NCBI RefSeq assembly: GCF_034366625.1
Contig: NZ_JAXMIH010000010.1
Span: 124,001 to 188,000, forward strand
Direction of reading: 5' to 3'
Origin: Prosthecobacter sp.
GTDB taxonomy: Bacteria > Verrucomicrobiota > Verrucomicrobiia > Verrucomicrobiales > Verrucomicrobiaceae
DNA: 64,000 nt
The notes beneath the pieces are model-generated. The model was not told the DNA's origin. It did not search any database and was given only the letters and a program-made list of their open reading frames with translations. Positions 50,757 to 59,061 of the stretch are shown here, in pieces. Position 1 is the stretch's first letter. Every line of letters starts with the position of its first letter. A program made the translations under genes and the position numbers.

Positions 50757-51395
50757 ATGAGTCTTAATTCAATTATGACTCTTGCCATCTTTGCCGCCCT
50801 TCTTCTTGCTCAAGCAAGCGAGCCATCTGGTGCGCCCGCCATGCCACCACCAGTATTCGTTCCATCTGTCCCACGAATAGAGGCACAGGCAAAACAACAA
50901 TCGCCCGATGATGCAACCCCCAAGAATCAAGGCGGCGAAAGTGCTGTCAATTCCACAAAGGAAGGGTGGTTTGACAGAGGATGGGCCTTTGTGGGCGGGT
51001 TGGCTCTTGGATGGATTGGCAGCCTCATCACGCAATGGATAGAAAGGCGCGGCGATGGCAAAAGGCTGAAAAGTATCTGCTTTTTTAGGATCAGGGAAGC
51101 CAAGCGGAAGATTGGTGCTTTTGCGCATGGCGGCCAGTTTGTTGAAATCCATGGCGAAATTGTAAATCAATTGCAGTCTGCCATCTCTGGCCGCCTTGAG
51201 TGGATGAGGGGCAAACAGCAATGTAAGGCAGCAGACGCTTGGGATGCCTTTCGCGATTTTGCGGCACATGGATGCCGAGACCCCACAGGAAACGACCCTT
51301 GGAGCGTGGATGCACGCATACAAAATCAAAAGGCCGAATCTGTGAAGGAAAGATTCTTGCGCCTTTTGTCCGACCTTGAAACCGCTTTGAAGTAA
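50757..51395 (+). CDS. Hypothetical single-pass membrane protein
   Basis: The 212-residue product starts MSLNSIMTLAIFAALLLAQAS (signal-like hydrophobic segment), a proline-rich linker (about 25-60), and a second hydrophobic segment (AFVGGLALGWIGSLITQWIE, about 78-97), then a helical basic C-terminal domain (GKRLKSICFFRIREAKRKIGAF and so on). No family was recognised. Codon use is AT-richer than in the island to the left, in line with transfer. It overlaps nothing and lies 20 bp from a divergent small gene. Confidence 0.6.
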   Translation: MSLNSIMTLAIFAALLLAQASEPSGAPAMPPPVFVPSVPRIEAQAKQQSPDDATPKNQGGESAVNSTKEGWFDRGWAFVGGLALGWIGSLITQWIERRGDGKRLKSICFFRIREAKRKIGAFAHGGQFVEIHGEIVNQLQSAISGRLEWMRGKQQCKAADAWDAFRDFAAHGCRDPTGNDPWSVDARIQNQKAESVKERFLRLLSDLETALK

Positions 51396-51414
51396 ACTCA
51401 CGCCACCGCCTCCC

Positions 51415-51705
51415 ATGAATCCAAAGCCTTTTCCAGTCCCTCTAGAAGCTTCTCTCCCTGTGGAATTGCTGGATCAGGAAAACCAAGTGCTTGCCAGCGG
51501 GAGCGCAAGCTTTGTAACCACGACAAAGGGTTTCTTTCAGACAAATCGGCCAGACATTCCGGGCAACCTAGCATCGTCCGCAGCATGGCTGCGCTGTCAC
51601 TCTCACAAGTTCGCGCTAGAATCGCTACTCCCATGTGAGTTGCCGCATTTTGATCTGCTTGATCCGTGGCCGCATTTTCACTTTCTCCTGAAGCAGGGGG
51701 ATTAA
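51415..51705 (+). CDS. Hypothetical soluble protein
   Basis: The 96-residue product starts MNPKPFPVPLEASLPVELLD and continues NQVLASGSASFVTTTKGFFQ, then LASSAAWLRCHSHKFAL and a C-terminal PHFDLLDPWPHFHFLL. It reads like a small beta-rich domain, and starts 19 bp after the previous stop. The opposite strand is also open (51398-51715), so the strand is not certain. No family was recognised. Confidence 0.45.
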   Translation: MNPKPFPVPLEASLPVELLDQENQVLASGSASFVTTTKGFFQTNRPDIPGNLASSAAWLRCHSHKFALESLLPCELPHFDLLDPWPHFHFLLKQGD

Positions 51706-51788
51706 CCTCCGCCATAACTCAAAACCCGCATCACCGGGCACGATGGCGGTACTGGCGACGTGACGGCAAAAACGCGGAATGCGTCTTT

Positions 51789-51826
51789 TTGAACCGCCAT
51801 AATTGATCTGAACCAGTACCAATTAA
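51789..51826 (+). repeat. Right 38-bp direct repeat bracketing the accessory block
   Basis: Second copy of the sequence at 48533-48570, differing in one base. It lies after the 51415 gene and before the GxxExxY gene. Unlike the left copy it does not extend into a hairpin; the sequence turns AT-rich (ACTACAAACAATCAATG) for some 30 bp. Confidence 0.75.
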
Positions 51827-51940
51827 CTACAAACAATCAATGTAAAGTCAAGTAATCGGGCGCTGGTGCCGTTTGAATATGGATATTTGGTCACCGGCTG
51901 GGCCAACAAAGCCGGAACCAAACCGGTCAGGCGATGTCTG

Positions 51941-52336
51941 TCACGTCTTGGACTGCTCCTGCCGCTTCATGGTGATCTGATGAATGCCTTTGCGCAGCGT
52001 GGCAACGTTGAAATTGACCAACAGGCCGGTGCTGAGCCGGCTGAGCTTAAGTTGGGACTCCAATTGCTGCTCCTCGAGTTTCGTGATGGTGTCCTGGGCT
52101 CTGATTTGGAGCAGCAGTGATCCACCCACAACAAAATCGAGCCGCGTGGCGGTCTTGATGCGCTTGCCGTGGTAGTCAAACTCCAGTGGCACGCTGCGTT
52201 TGAAATCGAACTCCAGTTCCCGCAGCTCGATGGCGAGACATTCGGCATAGGCGTCCCGGGTGAGGCCGGGGCCGAGGACGCGGTGGACGTTCATGCACGC
52301 GCCGATGACGAGATGCGGAAGGTCGGCGTCGTTCAC
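51941..52336 (-). CDS. GxxExxY protein
   Basis: The 131-residue protein starts at a GTG codon (NDADLPHLVIGACMNVHRVLGPGLTRDAYAECLAIELREL) and has the family layout: a helix containing the G-P-G-L-x-x-x-x-Y motif (here with R-D-A in place of x-E-x), an alpha/beta core similar to PD-(D/E)XK nucleases (FDYHGKRIKTATRLDFVVGGSLLLQIRA, with D and a Q replacing the usual E/K), and LLVNFNVATLRKGIHQI. The catalytic-type residues look degraded. It overlaps the sulfatase gene upstream by 4 bp (GTGA), so they are co-translated. Confidence 0.85.
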   Translation of the reverse strand: MNDADLPHLVIGACMNVHRVLGPGLTRDAYAECLAIELRELEFDFKRSVPLEFDYHGKRIKTATRLDFVVGGSLLLQIRAQDTITKLEEQQLESQLKLSRLSTGLLVNFNVATLRKGIHQITMKRQEQSKT

Positions 52337-54525
52337 GGGGCAACAGGCTGGAGGGTGTCCTCACCAAGGATGCCGTAGATTTCCTGGGTGGTGCTCTGCA
52401 CGTGCTTGGTGAGCCACTGGTCCAGAGCGGCGGCGAGGCGCGCCTTGACCTCGGGATAGAGCTTTTTCACATCGCGCTCGCAGTGCGGATCCTCGCGCAG
52501 ATCGAACAGACGTTCGATGGAGTGCCTCACACCCGGCGTGCGGATGTATTTGAAGCGCTCGGTGCGCACGCAGTGCTCCTTGGTTTTCAGGACGGCATCT
52601 TGAAACTTGTCCTTGAGCACAAAATGAAAATCGAAATCAGGATCGATGAAGGTGGTTTCATCCATCGGCGGTATGAACAGAGGTTCCTCACCCGGAATCT
52701 TGCGGCGGAAGAAGAGATAGCTGCTTTCGCCAAAGTAAGCGAGCCCGAGGCTTTGCTTCTCGCCACGAATGAGCGGGGCCAGGCTCGTCCCTTCAAAGCG
52801 CGGCTGCGCTGGAGCGCCGACGAGATCAAGCAGCGTCGGAGCAAAGTCGAGCGTGCGGGCGATTTGCGAATGACGCTGAGGTTTCTTCAGGCCGGGAATG
52901 TGGAAGATGGCGGGCACATGATTGGCCTGGTCGCCGCCGTTGAAGGTCGTGCCATGGCCGAAGGTGCAGTTCGGTTCAAAGAGATCATCGCCATGATCGC
53001 CGGTGACCAGGATGATCGTGTCGTCCATCAGCCCCTGCTTCTCGAGTTCCGCCACCACACGGCCTACGGAGTCGTCAAACATGCGCACGCAGCCGTCATA
53101 CAGGGCCACAATCTGCTCCACTTCCTGAGGCGGCAGCTTGCTCCACTTCTCATTGATGTCGGTGCCGCCGATAAACTGGTCCACATTCAGCGCCAGTTCA
53201 TGCTTGTGCGGTCCGTCGTACTTCGGGTCGGTCCACAGCTTCGCGTAATGCGTCGGCGTCTTGTAAGGCAGATGCGTGCAGGAATAGTAGCCAAACAGCA
53301 GGAACGGCTTCCCGTCCGTCGCACGCTGCTTGAGGCGGTCGATGACCTGGTCGGTGACAACCTCCGGCGTCATGTAGTTGGCGAACGATTTGAGCTTCGG
53401 AAACAGCAGATGGCCCACGTGGTTGTCGAAGAACAATGGCAGGATCTGGTGATGCAGGAACACCGCCTCGCTCATGTACACCCGGAAGTTGTCGAAGTCG
53501 GAAACGATGATGTCCTTGAAACCCATCGGCAGTTCGTTGAAACCGCAGGCGCACCAGTCGCCGATCACTGCGGTATCGTAGCCCAGGCGCTGCAGTTCCG
53601 CGCCCAGTGAGGGCGATTCCCGGTTCGCCGTGTCCACCATCGCCCGGTTTGGAAACATGTGCCGCACGCCGTGCGTGTGCGGATACTGCGAGGAGAACAT
53701 GCTCGTCAGCGACTCCAGCGTCGAGGCGATCGGCGTCAGACACCGGTCGAAATTCACCCCCTGCGCCGCGAGACGGTCGATGTTCGGCGAGGTCAGGCGC
53801 GGGTAGCCGTTGCAGGAGAGATGATCCGCGCGCAGCGAGTCCGATCCCAGGATCACGATGTTCTTCGGGCGCTTGCGGCCGCCCGCCAGTTCCACCGCAT
53901 CCGGCGCACGGCTCACGCCATAGCCGCTCACCACCAGCAGCCCCAGAACCCCCGCCACCGCTGCAAAGCTGAACAGCAGCGGACGTGCCGCGCGTGCAAA
54001 CCACCGGCGCAGCTCAAAGAGGTAAAAGCCCGCCGCCGCCACGATCGCCGTCATCGGAAACACCTGCGCGATCAGCACATGCACCGCGTTCTGCACGCCC
54101 GTGCCGCACACCGTGCCCAGCGCGTCATACCAGCCCAGCAGGTAGCTGTAGTCCCCGAAGTACGGTTTCTCCAGCATCAGCTTGAAGATGAAGAAGCCAT
54201 ACAGCAGCCCGGCGAACAGCAGCGTGCGCCACACCACGCCCCAGCGTGCAAACGGCCGCACCTTGCCCCACAGCCGCACCAGCGGATAAATCATCACCAC
54301 ATAGCCCGCCGCCACCAGCAGGTAGCCCTTCAGCACCACCAGATTGCTCCACACCAGAAACCACCAGTGATGCTGCAGCGCCACCGCGGAGAAGCGGTTG
54401 TTGAAGCCGTGCGAGCTTCCGGCAAAACTCAGGAGCGCCCCCGCATACCACACCACCAGCGTGCCGAACACCGTCAGCGCGACGATTTTCAGGATGTGAC
54501 GGCGTTGCAGGGAGGGATGCGGCAT
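52333..54525 (-). CDS. Membrane-bound sulfatase/phosphatase, LtaS-like
   Basis: From MPHPSLQRRHILKIV (ATG at 54525) the product is 730 residues. Five or so membrane helices (about 15-215) are followed by a large extracytoplasmic alkaline-phosphatase-superfamily domain: NIVILGSDSLRADHLSCNGY (metal Asp and the nucleophile region, here S-D-S-L-R), TPIASTLESLTSMFSSQYPHTHGVR (Thr-Ser nucleophile region), GYDTAVIGDW, HLPYKTPTHY and ILVTGDHGDDLFE (metal site). It could be a sulfatase or a phosphoglycerol-type transferase; the substrate is unknown. It precedes the GxxExxY gene, sharing GTGA. Confidence 0.88.
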   Translation of the reverse strand: MPHPSLQRRHILKIVALTVFGTLVVWYAGALLSFAGSSHGFNNRFSAVALQHHWWFLVWSNLVVLKGYLLVAAGYVVMIYPLVRLWGKVRPFARWGVVWRTLLFAGLLYGFFIFKLMLEKPYFGDYSYLLGWYDALGTVCGTGVQNAVHVLIAQVFPMTAIVAAAGFYLFELRRWFARAARPLLFSFAAVAGVLGLLVVSGYGVSRAPDAVELAGGRKRPKNIVILGSDSLRADHLSCNGYPRLTSPNIDRLAAQGVNFDRCLTPIASTLESLTSMFSSQYPHTHGVRHMFPNRAMVDTANRESPSLGAELQRLGYDTAVIGDWCACGFNELPMGFKDIIVSDFDNFRVYMSEAVFLHHQILPLFFDNHVGHLLFPKLKSFANYMTPEVVTDQVIDRLKQRATDGKPFLLFGYYSCTHLPYKTPTHYAKLWTDPKYDGPHKHELALNVDQFIGGTDINEKWSKLPPQEVEQIVALYDGCVRMFDDSVGRVVAELEKQGLMDDTIILVTGDHGDDLFEPNCTFGHGTTFNGGDQANHVPAIFHIPGLKKPQRHSQIARTLDFAPTLLDLVGAPAQPRFEGTSLAPLIRGEKQSLGLAYFGESSYLFFRRKIPGEEPLFIPPMDETTFIDPDFDFHFVLKDKFQDAVLKTKEHCVRTERFKYIRTPGVRHSIERLFDLREDPHCERDVKKLYPEVKARLAAALDQWLTKHVQSTTQEIYGILGEDTLQPVAP

Positions 54526-54593
54526 GAGGTGTTGGGAGAAACAAACGTGAGTTGTTACATACAACACTCCCGCCCACATCTCAAACATTCCCC

Positions 54594-55280
54594 TCACCTC
54601 CGTCGGCGTCTCAGCATCACCCCGGTCAGTCCCAGGCCCAGCAGCAGGCAGCGCGAGGGCTCCGGCGTCGTGTTGAACTGCATGTCATCGATCCACACCG
54701 TGCCCGAAGTGGATTGATAATTGTAGTTCACGCGGAAGCGCACCTTCGTGATGTCCGCCGCGCCTTGCAGCAGGTACGGCACCGGATTCGCCGGTGGCGG
54801 ATAATCCAGTCCTCCCGCCAGGCCCACGCCCTCCGTGTCCACCACATTGTTGAAGGCATCATACGCCACCGCCTGCCAGCCCGCCGTGCCATAGCTCGGC
54901 ACATTCTGCGTCGCGCGGTAGAAGCTGAAGTACTCCACCGGCGTGACGAACGTCAGGTCCGTGTAGAAGTAGTCCGGCGCCGATGAAAAGGCGGGGTTTG
55001 GGTAACCGCCGCCGGACGGCGTGAAGAAATGCGTTCCCGACGGCAGCACCGCCTCCGGCTGATCCGCATACACTCGCGTCGGCAGTCCACCGCCGCCCGT
55101 GGTCACGGAGCTGATGCCATACCCCTGTAGAAAGGTGGAGTTCTGGTCGCCCGGCGTGATCGATTCAAAATCGATCATCACCACCGTGCCGCACGCCACT
55201 CGAGTCATACAAGCCGCAAGGGCCACCAGCAGCGAAATCCTCATCACCCTGTTCAAAGACCTGGTCGGGTTCGTCTTCAT
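54594..55280 (-). CDS. PEP-CTERM-sorted secreted protein
   Basis: The 228-residue product has a signal peptide (VMRISLLVALAACMTRVACG), a beta-rich, Gly/Tyr/Thr-rich secreted domain (VVMIDFESITPGDQNSTFLQ, FYTDLTFVTPVEYFSFYRAT, a jelly-roll-like carbohydrate-binding look) and a C-terminal tail TTPEPSRCLLLGLGLTGVMLRRRRR, the exosortase-type PEP-CTERM signal. Partner of the protein at 422 in design. Role in matrix or exopolysaccharide is inferred from the tail class. Confidence 0.85.
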   Translation of the reverse strand: MKTNPTRSLNRVMRISLLVALAACMTRVACGTVVMIDFESITPGDQNSTFLQGYGISSVTTGGGGLPTRVYADQPEAVLPSGTHFFTPSGGGYPNPAFSSAPDYFYTDLTFVTPVEYFSFYRATQNVPSYGTAGWQAVAYDAFNNVVDTEGVGLAGGLDYPPPANPVPYLLQGAADITKVRFRVNYNYQSTSGTVWIDDMQFNTTPEPSRCLLLGLGLTGVMLRRRRR

Positions 55281-55387
55281 AGTGGAGACATGACACTACA
55301 AACCGCCAGAGACTGCAATGTCACTTCCAGCGCCATGACGGTGCAAACCTGTGCCAGAATTGACATCTCCCCATCCCCGCTCTCCGC

Positions 55388-55421
55388 TTTCCCATTTCAG
55401 TATTTCAGCTTTCAGTTTTCC
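55388..55421. repeat. Copy of dispersed CTGAAAGCTGAAAT-type repeat
   Basis: On the minus strand this gap contains GAAAACTGAAAGCTGAAAT followed by ACTGAAATGGGAAA. A near match, GAACTGAAAGCTGAAAGC followed by TGAAATGGGAAA, begins at 62363 on the plus strand. Both lie in gaps after genes. Confidence 0.55.
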
Positions 55422-55438
55422 CCTCCCCCCTGCACTCC

Positions 55439-56038
55439 TCACGGCGGCAGCGCATTCGGCGCCGGCAGCTTCCCGGACACGATGTCCACCCGCGCGCCCG
55501 GCTTCACCCATCGGCACAGCGCAATGATATCCGACGAGCCCATCCGCACGCAACCCCACGACGCCGGCGTTTGGAGCTTGGCCTCCTCCGGCGTGCCGTG
55601 GATGTAAATCAAACGCTCCAGCGTCCGCGCATTGCACCGCTCCAGGCCATGCAACCGTAACACTCGCGTCACGATCGGATCCCGCCCCGGCGCGTCCACC
55701 GGCACGATTTCCCCTGTCGGCAGGCGTGCTTTCAGCTTCGCCCCGGACGGCAGCCCCTGCCCGATGATGTCCACCACCTGCAGTTGGCCCAGCGGCGTCT
55801 TGTAAGAGCGGGGTTTGTCACCGGTTCCGAAGCGCGAGGTGCTCACCCGGTACATCCGCTTCGGCTGGTCGCGGTCAAACGCCACCAGCATCTGCTCCGC
55901 CACGCTCACCACCAGTCGCTGATTCGTCGGAACCACGGCCTTGCGCACCTCCTCCACGAGCGGGGTGCTCGTGTGCCGGCACGCCGCCAGCCCCAGCAGC
56001 AGCCAGCTCATCCGAATCCAGGCAACAGGTGCAGTCAT
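55439..56038 (-). CDS. L,D-transpeptidase (YkuD-type) lipoprotein
   Basis: From MTAPVAWIRMSWLLLGLAAC (ATG at 56038) the product is 199 residues. A hydrophobic stretch and L-A-A-C lipobox indicate a lipoprotein. The YkuD domain (about 45-190) starts QRLVVSVAEQMLVAFDRDQP, contains RFGTGDKPRSYKTPLG, and ends with the active-site segments YIHGTPEEAKLQTPASWGCVRMGSSDI, in which H-G-T and S-x-G-C-V-R-M hold the catalytic His, Ser and Cys. It would form 3-3 peptidoglycan cross-links or attach proteins. Confidence 0.9.
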   Translation of the reverse strand: MTAPVAWIRMSWLLLGLAACRHTSTPLVEEVRKAVVPTNQRLVVSVAEQMLVAFDRDQPKRMYRVSTSRFGTGDKPRSYKTPLGQLQVVDIIGQGLPSGAKLKARLPTGEIVPVDAPGRDPIVTRVLRLHGLERCNARTLERLIYIHGTPEEAKLQTPASWGCVRMGSSDIIALCRWVKPGARVDIVSGKLPAPNALPP

Positions 56039-56182
56039 GCTCTTATCATACTGCATTCACGCCGACGGCAAGTGACTCTCCGTGCAGTTTCAGGCCTCTC
56101 GGCTCGCTTTGTTCTTGTCGGCCGATCACCTGACCGGCTTAATCCCTTTTCAGCATTCCATTTCTCCTGAAAGGCCGCGTCC

Positions 56183-57946
56183 ATGATCAATCCAGGCACC
56201 ATCATCTTCGCCATTCAGGCCGGCATCAAACTGGCCGGCAAGGCACGGGACATCTTCATCGACCGCACGCACGAGCACGCCGTCGAGCTGCCGGTGGGCG
56301 ACATCGCCGGGAACGAGCTGGAGTCTGCGGCGGTGGATTATTTCCGCGATCACCCCGAGTTGCGCGCGCCTGGCGCTCCCATGGCCTGGGTGAAGACCAA
56401 CGCGGACAAAGTCAGCGCCTACCGCGCTCTCAGGGACATCCAGGCCGACAAGCCGCAGGATGCGCTGACTCTCATCCAGCAACTCGGCGGCGTGGAGCAG
56501 GCCAACGCCGGCTTCGGCGCGCGTCCGGCCTTGCAGCGTGTCGTCGGCCTCGTCGCGGAAATCGGCATTGATTACTTCGCGCTCAATCCAGACAAGCTCG
56601 GCCGCAACAACGGCACGCGACAGGTGCTGGAGTCTTTCATCCGCAATCTCGATGCGGTGAACTTCTCCGAGAGCACGCCCAAGATCCTCCTCTCCCATGT
56701 CATGCATGCCTCGCTGCGCACGCTGCATGATAACGTCACTCTGCTCGATGATGACCGGCGGTTGCAAACCCTCGTCGGCGGCGTCACCCAATCTTTGCTG
56801 GAAGATTACGAGGCACTCGGCAGCGCGGCGGAGCGCACGCGGCGTGGCGATCTCATCCAACGCATCGCCTCCAGCATCGTGCGTGGCGGAGCCACCGCCT
56901 TCACCGGCAACATCGACCTCTTCATGCCCGCTGATGCCACCGCGAAGACGCTGGTGAAGCACACGCTCTCCGGCGTCATCGCGGGCATCGACGGCAAGGA
57001 AGACCTCTTCACCAACGAGTCGCTGGAGCTCATCTACAAAAGCGCGCTCACCGCCGTGGCCGAGAACAGCACCGTCTTCACCGATCAAAAGCTGCTCACC
57101 TCACTCATCCGCGGTACTGTCACCGCCTTGTCCACGCCGCAGGCCAGCAAGGTCTTCGGCAAGGAAACCGTCTCCGCCATCGTGCAAAGCGCGCTGGCCG
57201 CCGTGACGGAAAACGTCGAGATCCTCATCCACGCGGACAAACCCGAGCAGCAGATCCTTGCCGACACCGTCACCGCCATCGCCAACGGTCTGGGCAAGCG
57301 CCTTGCTGGCGGCGCGACCGCGCATGACCTGCTCTCCAAGCGCCAGCTCGTCGAACTCACGCAGTTCGCCTTCACCGAAGTCTCCAAGCATCCAGAGCAG
57401 CTCCTGCACCGCGTGGATGATGACGACGTGAAGACCGTGCTCGCCCAGATCATCGGCTCCACCGCCAAGGCGCTCGGTGAGAATCCCAAACAGCTCGTCA
57501 CCGGTGAAGGTTTCCTCACGCTCGTGAAGTCCGCCGTGCAAACCGGCGTGCTCAATGCCGACAAGCTCCTCGATCTCGACACCACCAACGTGCGAGACAA
57601 CCTGCTCTTCCAGATCACCCAGCAGGCCGTCGAGGCTGTCACCGCGCACCCGGATCCGCGCCGTCTCGTCAGCCGCGATGTGTTTGTCGCCATCGTCACC
57701 GGCATCCTGCCCGTCGTCTCCGCCAATCTGGAAGACCTGCTGGACGACAGCCTCAAAAAGCCCGTCAAGGCCACCATCAGCGCCGCGCTCGAACTCGCCT
57801 CCGGCAAGCTGCAAAACCGCGTCAACGGCGCGAACCTGCCCGTGCTCATCGAGGGCCTGCTCCTTCAGGTGCTGCAAGACGAACTCACTCTCACCGAGAC
57901 CGCCGCCGTCATCAGCACCGCCAAGCTCATCCTCAAACACGCCTGA
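56183..57946 (+). CDS. Large helical-repeat protein of unknown function
   Basis: The 587-residue protein has no signal peptide; residues 1-30 (IIFAIQAGIKLAGKARDIFI) form one amphipathic or hydrophobic helix. The rest is almost all alpha-helical, with a recurring unit of about 40-50 residues: an acidic stretch with V-L/L-I and DLLD/LFT..., then L-x-x-L-I-x-x-A-V-x-A-V. Examples are SLELIYKSALTAVAENSTVF, LVELTQFAFTEVSKHPEQLL and FLTLVKSAVQTGVLNADKLL. It resembles helical-scaffold proteins. No family was recognised. The lipoprotein gene starts 2 bp after its stop, so they are co-transcribed. Confidence 0.7.
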   Translation: MINPGTIIFAIQAGIKLAGKARDIFIDRTHEHAVELPVGDIAGNELESAAVDYFRDHPELRAPGAPMAWVKTNADKVSAYRALRDIQADKPQDALTLIQQLGGVEQANAGFGARPALQRVVGLVAEIGIDYFALNPDKLGRNNGTRQVLESFIRNLDAVNFSESTPKILLSHVMHASLRTLHDNVTLLDDDRRLQTLVGGVTQSLLEDYEALGSAAERTRRGDLIQRIASSIVRGGATAFTGNIDLFMPADATAKTLVKHTLSGVIAGIDGKEDLFTNESLELIYKSALTAVAENSTVFTDQKLLTSLIRGTVTALSTPQASKVFGKETVSAIVQSALAAVTENVEILIHADKPEQQILADTVTAIANGLGKRLAGGATAHDLLSKRQLVELTQFAFTEVSKHPEQLLHRVDDDDVKTVLAQIIGSTAKALGENPKQLVTGEGFLTLVKSAVQTGVLNADKLLDLDTTNVRDNLLFQITQQAVEAVTAHPDPRRLVSRDVFVAIVTGILPVVSANLEDLLDDSLKKPVKATISAALELASGKLQNRVNGANLPVLIEGLLLQVLQDELTLTETAAVISTAKLILKHA

Positions 57947-57948
57947 CC

Positions 57949-58707
57949 ATGAACCACCACCGCCGCTCTCGTCTCGCCTGTCTGCTGTTCTCCCTGCTGC
58001 TCGGCGCTTGCGCCCAGATCCAGCCGGTCGCCAAACTCCGCGCCATCCAGGGCCAGTTCGATGCCGCCTCACGGCAGGACAACCTCGCCGCCGTCGGCCA
58101 CGGCACGCCCTCCGGTTATGCCTCCGTCGCCAGCCAGCTTTCTGTAGACTTCATCGCCACGCTGCCGGATGCCCGCTTGAAGGCCAATGCCTGGATGATG
58201 CGCGCCATCGCCGAATCGCGCACCGCCAGATACAATCAGGCTCTCGCCAGCGCCCAGAACGGCCTGCAGGCCGGCCCCGCGCCCCACATGCGCGATCACA
58301 TCCTGCTCACCCTCGTTCCCGCGCTCACCATCGACACCGAAGCCGTCGCCGCCTGGCGTGCCACTGGCAAGGCCTTCACACTGGATCAATACAAGGCCCA
58401 CGCCGAAACCGCCTACCCCACCGCCTTCAGCCACCTGCGCAAAGCCCAGGCCCTCTACGGTGCCGAAACCGACGATGATACCAGGCACTACGTCGCCTTC
58501 CACCAGTGGCGCATGCTCCTCAACTGGGACGCCATGATCAATCGTATGACCGAGGAAGAATCCGTGCGCGATGACGCCGCGCTCCGCGCCAGTGCCTCCA
58601 CCTGCGGCCCTAGTTTGGCCAAGCAGGCCCGCGCCGCCCGCGAATCGATTCCTGTCAGCAGTACCTACCGCGCCCTCGCCGACTCGCTGTCCGTCACGTC
58701 GCCCTGA
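57949..58707 (+). CDS. Helical lipoprotein, partner of the helical-repeat protein
   Basis: The 252-residue product has a basic N-terminus, hydrophobic stretch and lipobox (LLLGAC), then an all-helical domain (VAKLRAIQGQFDAASRQDNL, ARLKANAWMMRAIAESRTARYNQALASAQNGL) that resembles TPR-like or helical-bundle folds. Cys residues are absent after the lipobox except one near the C-terminus. It probably sits in the outer or inner membrane facing the periplasm. No family was recognised. Starts 2 bp downstream of the 587-residue gene. Confidence 0.7.
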   Translation: MNHHRRSRLACLLFSLLLGACAQIQPVAKLRAIQGQFDAASRQDNLAAVGHGTPSGYASVASQLSVDFIATLPDARLKANAWMMRAIAESRTARYNQALASAQNGLQAGPAPHMRDHILLTLVPALTIDTEAVAAWRATGKAFTLDQYKAHAETAYPTAFSHLRKAQALYGAETDDDTRHYVAFHQWRMLLNWDAMINRMTEEESVRDDAALRASASTCGPSLAKQARAARESIPVSSTYRALADSLSVTSP

Positions 58708-58813
58708 GCCACGTCATTGGCAATGTCTCTCCGCCACCCGAAAAGACGCATTGTTACGACCACTTGCCACCGCAGCGACGAAGGATGAGTGCAAACATCA
58801 CATCCCGTTCCTT

Positions 58814-58969
58814 ATGAAAACACACGTCCTTCTTTCCATCATCACACTCCTGACCGCCGCAGTGCTTTCCTCGTGCAGCGGAGGCGGCAGCGCCAGTGTC
58901 CGAGGCAGCGGCATCGGTTCCGCCTCCGTGAGCGGCTCGGGTTCCATCTCCGACGACCGTCGGCGTTGA
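58814..58969 (+). CDS. Small Gly/Ser-rich lipoprotein
   Basis: The 51-residue product MKTHVLLSIITLLTAAVLSS, then CSGGGSASVRGSG and an arginine end, has a hydrophobic stretch and lipobox (LSSC). After lipidation only about 30 residues rich in Gly and Ser remain, ending DDRRR. Small lipoproteins like this are often found near outer-membrane genes. A strong terminator follows 33 bp downstream, which supports expression. Confidence 0.6.
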   Translation: MKTHVLLSIITLLTAAVLSSCSGGGSASVRGSGIGSASVSGSGSISDDRRR

Positions 58970-59002
58970 GTTCCTGAGATCGCGCTTTGGGACCACGTTG
59001 CT

Positions 59003-59035
59003 GACCGCGCCGCTCCCGGCGCGGTCTGTTTTTTT
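59003..59035 (+). terminator. Strong intrinsic terminator
   Basis: GACCGCGCCG (59003-59012) and its exact complement (59017-59026) form a 10-bp GC-rich stem with a 4-nt loop, followed by TGTTTTTTTC. This ends the transcript of the small lipoprotein gene and isolates the following gene. Confidence 0.95.
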
Positions 59036-59061
59036 CTAAATTAAACACTTCACACTCAGAC

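Noticed and set aside
51398..51715. Minus-strand 105-codon frame opposite the 51415 gene
   Set aside because: Either strand could be coding; the plus frame has a better position after the preceding stop and more protein-like residues, so the minus frame was left out, with low certainty.
48623..51775. 10-bp inverted pair GCGTTTTTGC as insertion-sequence ends
   Set aside because: Only ten bases match and they enclose 3.1 kb including non-transposase genes, too long for a simple IS1-type element. Kept as a note in the transposase entry.
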